DNA of 8,503 nt. Source: Betaproteobacteria bacterium (GTDB lineage Bacteria > Pseudomonadota > Gammaproteobacteria > Burkholderiales > Sulfuriferulaceae). The number at the start of each line of letters is the position of its first letter. The first letter of the stretch is position 1. The stretch lies in NCBI GenBank assembly GCA_003455595.1, contig DMQT01000320.1:1-8503 (forward strand), written 5' to 3'. This document shows positions 4,748 to 8,503 of the stretch, one piece after another. The notes under the pieces are model-generated. The model was not told where the DNA came from and ran no database searches. It worked only from the letters and a program-made list of their open reading frames with translations. The translations under genes were made by a program, and so were the position numbers.

Positions 4748-5946
4748 CCCAGCACCTCGGCAAACGGAATAAAGCGCACCGGCGCGCCGCGCTGCACGGT
4801 GTGGCCAATGTCGATATCGACGAAACCATCGGCCCATACCGCCGATGTCAGCACACCCGAGCTTTGATTGCGGAACAGCTCGGCCTGCAAGCTGCCGTCG
4901 TCGGTGTTGACCAGACGTGCGCGCAGAAACTCACGACGCTCGCCCGCCTTGGGCCAGTCGAACCCGGCGCGCACCTGATAAGTCGTTGGCAGCACGCTCG
5001 TCGCGCCCATGCGCGTAAGCAAAAATGGCCGGGCGAACAGGCAGAAAGTCGCAAAGGTGGACACCGGATTGCCCGGCAGACCGATAAAATCCGCCGTGCC
5101 GATGCGCCCGTAGGCCAGCGGTTTGCCCGGTTTCATCGCCACTTTCCACATATCCAGCGTGCCGAGCTGGCTCACGGCGGCCTTGACGTGGTCTTCCTCG
5201 CCCACCGACACGCCACCGCTGGTGATGACGACATCGGCCTGCTGCGCGGCACGTTGCAGCGCGTCTATCGTATCCGTCAAGGTATCCGGTACCGCGCCGA
5301 GGTCGATCCAGTCGCAGCCCAGGCCCTGTACCAGCCCGGCCAGCGTATAGCGATTGGAGTTATATATCTGCCCGGCTGCCAACGGCATACCGGGTTGCAC
5401 CAGCTCATCGCCGGTCGAAAAGCTCGCCACTTTGAGGCGCCGAAACACCGGTAAACCGGCCAGTCCGACCGATGCGGCCAGCCCCATTTCAGCCGCACCA
5501 AGTCGCGTACCCGTCGCTAAAATCACGTCGCCGCGCTGGATGTCTTCCCCGGCGCGGCGGATGTTGTCGCCCACTTTGGGCGCTTGATTCACCGTGATGC
5601 CCTCACCCTGCACCGTGCAGTGCTCCTGCATCACCACCGTATCAGCGCCTGGCGGCACCGGCGCACCGGTAAAAATGCGTGCCGCTGAACCGGGCTGCAA
5701 GGCTTGCCCCACCTGGCCTGCGGCGATACGTTGCGACACCGGCAAAACCACATCTGACAGGCACTCCGCCGCGCGCACCGCATAACCGTCCATGGCGCTG
5801 TTATCCAGCGGCGGCACGGTAATGTCCGATACCTGATCGGCTGCCAGCACCCGCCCCAGCACGGCTTCGCTGGCGACGTGTTCCACTTCGGTCACGCCGC
5901 GCGCGCGGACGAGCAACTCGTTTAATAACTGGTCTGCACTCAGCAC
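4744..5946 (-). CDS. moeA: Molybdopterin molybdenumtransferase MoeA (GTG start)
   Basis: Inserts molybdate into adenylylated molybdopterin, completing Mo-MPT. The 400-residue length fits the family (E. coli 411). Motifs in order: PPLDNSAMDGYA (45-56), RIFTGAPVPPGADTVVMQE (90-108), then domain III with SFSTGDEL (175-182), TSGGVSVGEEDHVK (242-255) and GLPGNPVS. Asp53 and Asp252 lie at positions typical of the conserved acidic residues, and a C-terminal domain IV follows. The start is GTG at 5946: the ATG at 5948 meets a stop two codons later, and AGGAG lies six bases before the GTG. It begins one base after the mobB stop and overlaps moaD by ATGA. All key motifs look intact. Confidence 0.96.
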   Translation of the reverse strand: MLSADQLLNELLVRARGVTEVEHVASEAVLGRVLAADQVSDITVPPLDNSAMDGYAVRAAECLSDVVLPVSQRIAAGQVGQALQPGSAARIFTGAPVPPGADTVVMQEHCTVQGEGITVNQAPKVGDNIRRAGEDIQRGDVILATGTRLGAAEMGLAASVGLAGLPVFRRLKVASFSTGDELVQPGMPLAAGQIYNSNRYTLAGLVQGLGCDWIDLGAVPDTLTDTIDALQRAAQQADVVITSGGVSVGEEDHVKAAVSQLGTLDMWKVAMKPGKPLAYGRIGTADFIGLPGNPVSTFATFCLFARPFLLTRMGATSVLPTTYQVRAGFDWPKAGERREFLRARLVNTDDGSLQAELFRNQSSGVLTSAVWADGFVDIDIGHTVQRGAPVRFIPFAEVLG

Positions 5947-5947
5947 A

Positions 5948-6457
5948 TCAAACTCCTGTGTAATGTCTTATAAATTGATAAATAGCCGCGTCGTCGTTCA
6001 TATCAAACTGCGGCAAAGCGGTGTCCACACGGACATCGCTGGCCAACGCCACGATCGCGGGATCGTCTGGGTAGAGCCAGGCTTTGCCGTTGTCCTGGCG
6101 ATGCACTTCCAGCTTGGCGATGGGCGCGTGCTTGAACCCCTCCACCAGCACCAGATCGCAGGGCGACAGTTTGGCCAGCAGTGCATCCAGCGAGGGTTCT
6201 GCCGCCTCGTGCATCAACGCCCAGCGTCGCCCTGACGCCACCAGCACTTCCGTCGCCCCGGCCTGACGGTGCCGCCAGCTGTCCTTGCCGGGCTGGTCAA
6301 TGTCGAAATCGTGATGCGTCTGCTTGATCACAGCGACCTTGAGCCCATCGGCCACACTGCGCGCGATGAGCTTTTCCAGCAGCGTGGTTTTACCCGCCCC
6401 GCTCCAGCCTGCCAAACCCAAAACTCGCGACTTTGCTATGTTTGTGACGCTGCCCAT
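5948..6457 (-). CDS. mobB: Molybdopterin-guanine dinucleotide biosynthesis adaptor MobB
   Basis: GTP-binding P-loop protein that assists MobA in forming the molybdopterin guanine dinucleotide cofactor; it is not strictly essential in E. coli. From the ATG at 6457 the product has 169 residues. The Walker A GWSGAGKTT lies at 17-25, followed by KVAVIKQTHHDFDIDQPGKDS, the family's conserved His-rich segment. Then come the AGATEV region and LVLVEGFKHAPIAKLEVHR with the VEGFK motif. A TTG at 6469 would add four residues, and neither start has a good Shine-Dalgarno; the ATG suits the family better. It is the first gene of the minus-strand operon and its promoter should lie in the region shared with moaA, over the ModE-like box. 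mobA itself is not in the window. Confidence 0.93.
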   Translation of the reverse strand: MGSVTNIAKSRVLGLAGWSGAGKTTLLEKLIARSVADGLKVAVIKQTHHDFDIDQPGKDSWRHRQAGATEVLVASGRRWALMHEAAEPSLDALLAKLSPCDLVLVEGFKHAPIAKLEVHRQDNGKAWLYPDDPAIVALASDVRVDTALPQFDMNDDAAIYQFIRHYTGV

Positions 6458-6493
6458 AAAAATATCCAAACTCGAAAATCTGACGTAAAATAC

Positions 6494-6517
6494 CGTTATA
6501 TTCTATACAGCATAACG
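6494..6517. promoter_or_regulatory. Putative ModE operator between mobB and moaA
   Basis: A 24-bp imperfect palindrome: outer arms CGTTAT and ATAACG are perfect and 9 of 12 base pairs match overall. The halves CGTTATATT and CATAACG, with this spacing, match the E. coli modA ModE operator as I remember it (CGTTATATT, eight bases, CATAACG). It sits in the 74-base gap between two divergent moco units. Any promoter for either gene must overlap it: candidate -10 elements TATATT (6497-6502) and TATACA (6504-6509) on the plus strand lie inside the box. The repeat is seen directly; binding is inferred. Confidence 0.75.
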
Positions 6518-6531
6518 CTTAAAGCAAAGCC

Positions 6532-7521
6532 ATGACCGCCTCATCCACCGCATTGATAGACCGCTTCGGCCGCCGCATTGAATATCTGCGCCTGTCGGTG
6601 ACGGATCGTTGCGACTTGCGTTGCAGTTACTGCATGCCGGAAGGTTTCAAGGATTTTGAAGAGCCGTCGCACTGGCTGACATTTGACGAGATTGAACGCC
6701 TGTTGGCCGCATTTGCCCGCCTCGGCCTCAAGCGCGTGCGCCTCACCGGTGGTGAGCCGCTGCTGCGCCGAAACCTGCCCGAACTGGCTGGCCGAATTGC
6801 ACGCCTGCCGGGCATCGAGGATTTATCGCTCTCGACCAACGCCACACAACTCAATAAGCACGCCACGGCGCTCAAGGCAGCGGGTGTCTCGCGGCTCAAC
6901 ATCAGTCTCGATTCCTTACAAGCTGAGCGCATCGAAACCGTCACCGGGCGCGACGTGCTGCACAAAGTCATGACCGGGCTGGACAGTGCGCAGCACGCTG
7001 GATTTGCGCCAATCAAGATCAACATGGTGGCGATGCGCGGCGTCAACGATGACGAGATCGACGCCATGGTGGCGTTCTGCATGGCACGCGGTTTTGTGCT
7101 GCGGCTGATCGAAGCCATGCCCATGGGCGATACCGGGCGCAATACGCAATACCTCGATTTGCAACCTGTCGCGGCGCGCTTGCGCGAACGCTTTGGGCTG
7201 GTGGAAACCTTATCTTCGGGCGGCGGCCCGGCGCGTTATCTGGGCACGCCGGACGGCAGCTTTTCGGTTGGCTTCATCACACCGATTTCGCAACATTTTT
7301 GCGACACCTGTAACCGCGTGCGCCTGTCGGTCGATGGCACGCTGTATTTATGTCTCGGCCAGGAAGAAAAATTCGAATTTCGCCCCTTATTACGCGATGG
7401 CGCCAGTGACGCCGAGCTCGAAGCCGCCATTCTGACCGCGCTCAACCTCAAACCCGAGCGCCATGAATTCCGCGAACAGCCGAATAAAATCGTGCGTTTC
7501 ATGTCGGCAACCGGGGGCTGA
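6532..7521 (+). CDS. moaA: GTP 3',8-cyclase MoaA (radical SAM)
   Basis: First committed enzyme of molybdenum cofactor synthesis: it converts GTP to (8S)-3',8-cyclo-7,8-dihydroguanosine triphosphate, the MoaC substrate. The 329-residue protein matches family length. The N-terminal radical SAM motif CDLRCSYC gives Cys27, Cys31 and Cys34. LTGGEP (71-76) is the SAM-binding GGE segment. STNATQL, NISLDSL and IEAMPMGDTG follow as in the family. The C-terminal cluster is CX2CX13C (Cys257, Cys260, Cys274), with the NRVR arginine motif between, and the protein ends in SATGG, the Gly-Gly tail needed for activity. Transcription is divergent from mobB-moeA-moaD-moaE, through the ModE-like box. No strong Shine-Dalgarno is visible. 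The next gene starts 67 bases after the stop, and no terminator is evident between them. Confidence 0.97.
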   Translation: MTASSTALIDRFGRRIEYLRLSVTDRCDLRCSYCMPEGFKDFEEPSHWLTFDEIERLLAAFARLGLKRVRLTGGEPLLRRNLPELAGRIARLPGIEDLSLSTNATQLNKHATALKAAGVSRLNISLDSLQAERIETVTGRDVLHKVMTGLDSAQHAGFAPIKINMVAMRGVNDDEIDAMVAFCMARGFVLRLIEAMPMGDTGRNTQYLDLQPVAARLRERFGLVETLSSGGGPARYLGTPDGSFSVGFITPISQHFCDTCNRVRLSVDGTLYLCLGQEEKFEFRPLLRDGASDAELEAAILTALNLKPERHEFREQPNKIVRFMSATGG

Positions 7522-7588
7522 ATCAACTATCGGCAAGCACCTTGCAACAGCGTAAAATCATGCGCTGATAATACATATACTGAATCCA

Positions 7589-8503
<915 letters not shown>

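Noticed and set aside
4748..4837. Upstream extension of the moaD frame
   Set aside because: Inside moeA, Arg-rich, not MoaD-like; the ATG at 4747 has GAGG at the right distance and the standard N-terminus.
4801..5454. Plus-strand frame opposite moeA
   Set aside because: Antisense shadow of a conserved enzyme; low-complexity Arg/His composition.
5946..5948. ATG just before moeA as its start
   Set aside because: It is followed by TGC and TGA; the overlapping GTG is in frame and has AGGAG at good spacing.
7533..7545. GCAAG/CTTGC hairpin after moaA as a terminator
   Set aside because: Only five pairs with a three-base loop and no U-tract on either strand.

Overview
The window reads as a chromosomal stretch of a Gram-negative proteobacterium, most likely a betaproteobacterium (possibly Nitrosomonadales-like; low confidence). 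The reasons are the protein families, the moderately high GC, the nudJ-mnmA adjacency and a periplasmic DUF302 protein with a Sec signal. There are no RNA genes, insertion sequences or CRISPR arrays. Genes are tightly packed, and many neighbours share ATGA stop/start overlaps.

Region 1 (about 1-3051, all minus strand) is an arsenic resistance operon. In transcription order it holds arsR, an LMW-PTP-fold arsenate reductase (arsC2) starting at TTG, an ArsP/DUF318-type permease, a small protein with a CCx8CC-type Cys tail, a 76-aa CxxC thioredoxin-like protein, a second arsenate reductase (arsC1, thioredoxin-coupled type), and the 5' end of arsB cut by the window edge. The arsR promoter is very legible: TTGATA, 16 bp, TATAAT, with a perfect 16-bp palindrome filling the spacer. 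The expected transcription start falls on the A of the likely arsR ATG, so the message may be leaderless. The arsC1/arsB junction looks frame-disturbed.

Region 2 (about 3054-3573, minus) is a single gene for a secreted DUF302 protein, closed by a strong intrinsic terminator that abuts the arsR promoter.

Region 3 (3659-7521) is a molybdenum cofactor island. It has a short ModE-type regulator (plus strand, DNA-binding domain only), a minus-strand operon mobB-moeA-moaD-moaE, and a divergent plus-strand moaA. The mobB/moaA intergenic region holds a 24-bp inverted repeat closely resembling the enterobacterial ModE operator. This suggests that the local ModE-like protein, or another ModE, controls both transcripts. 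moaB, moaC and mobA are not in view.

Region 4 (7589-8503, plus) is a nudJ-like NUDIX hydrolase overlapping the start of mnmA, which runs off the window.

The parts most worth a second look are the Cys-tailed small protein in the ars operon, the arsR promoter geometry, the stand-alone ModE domain with its box, and the arsC1/arsB frame problem.
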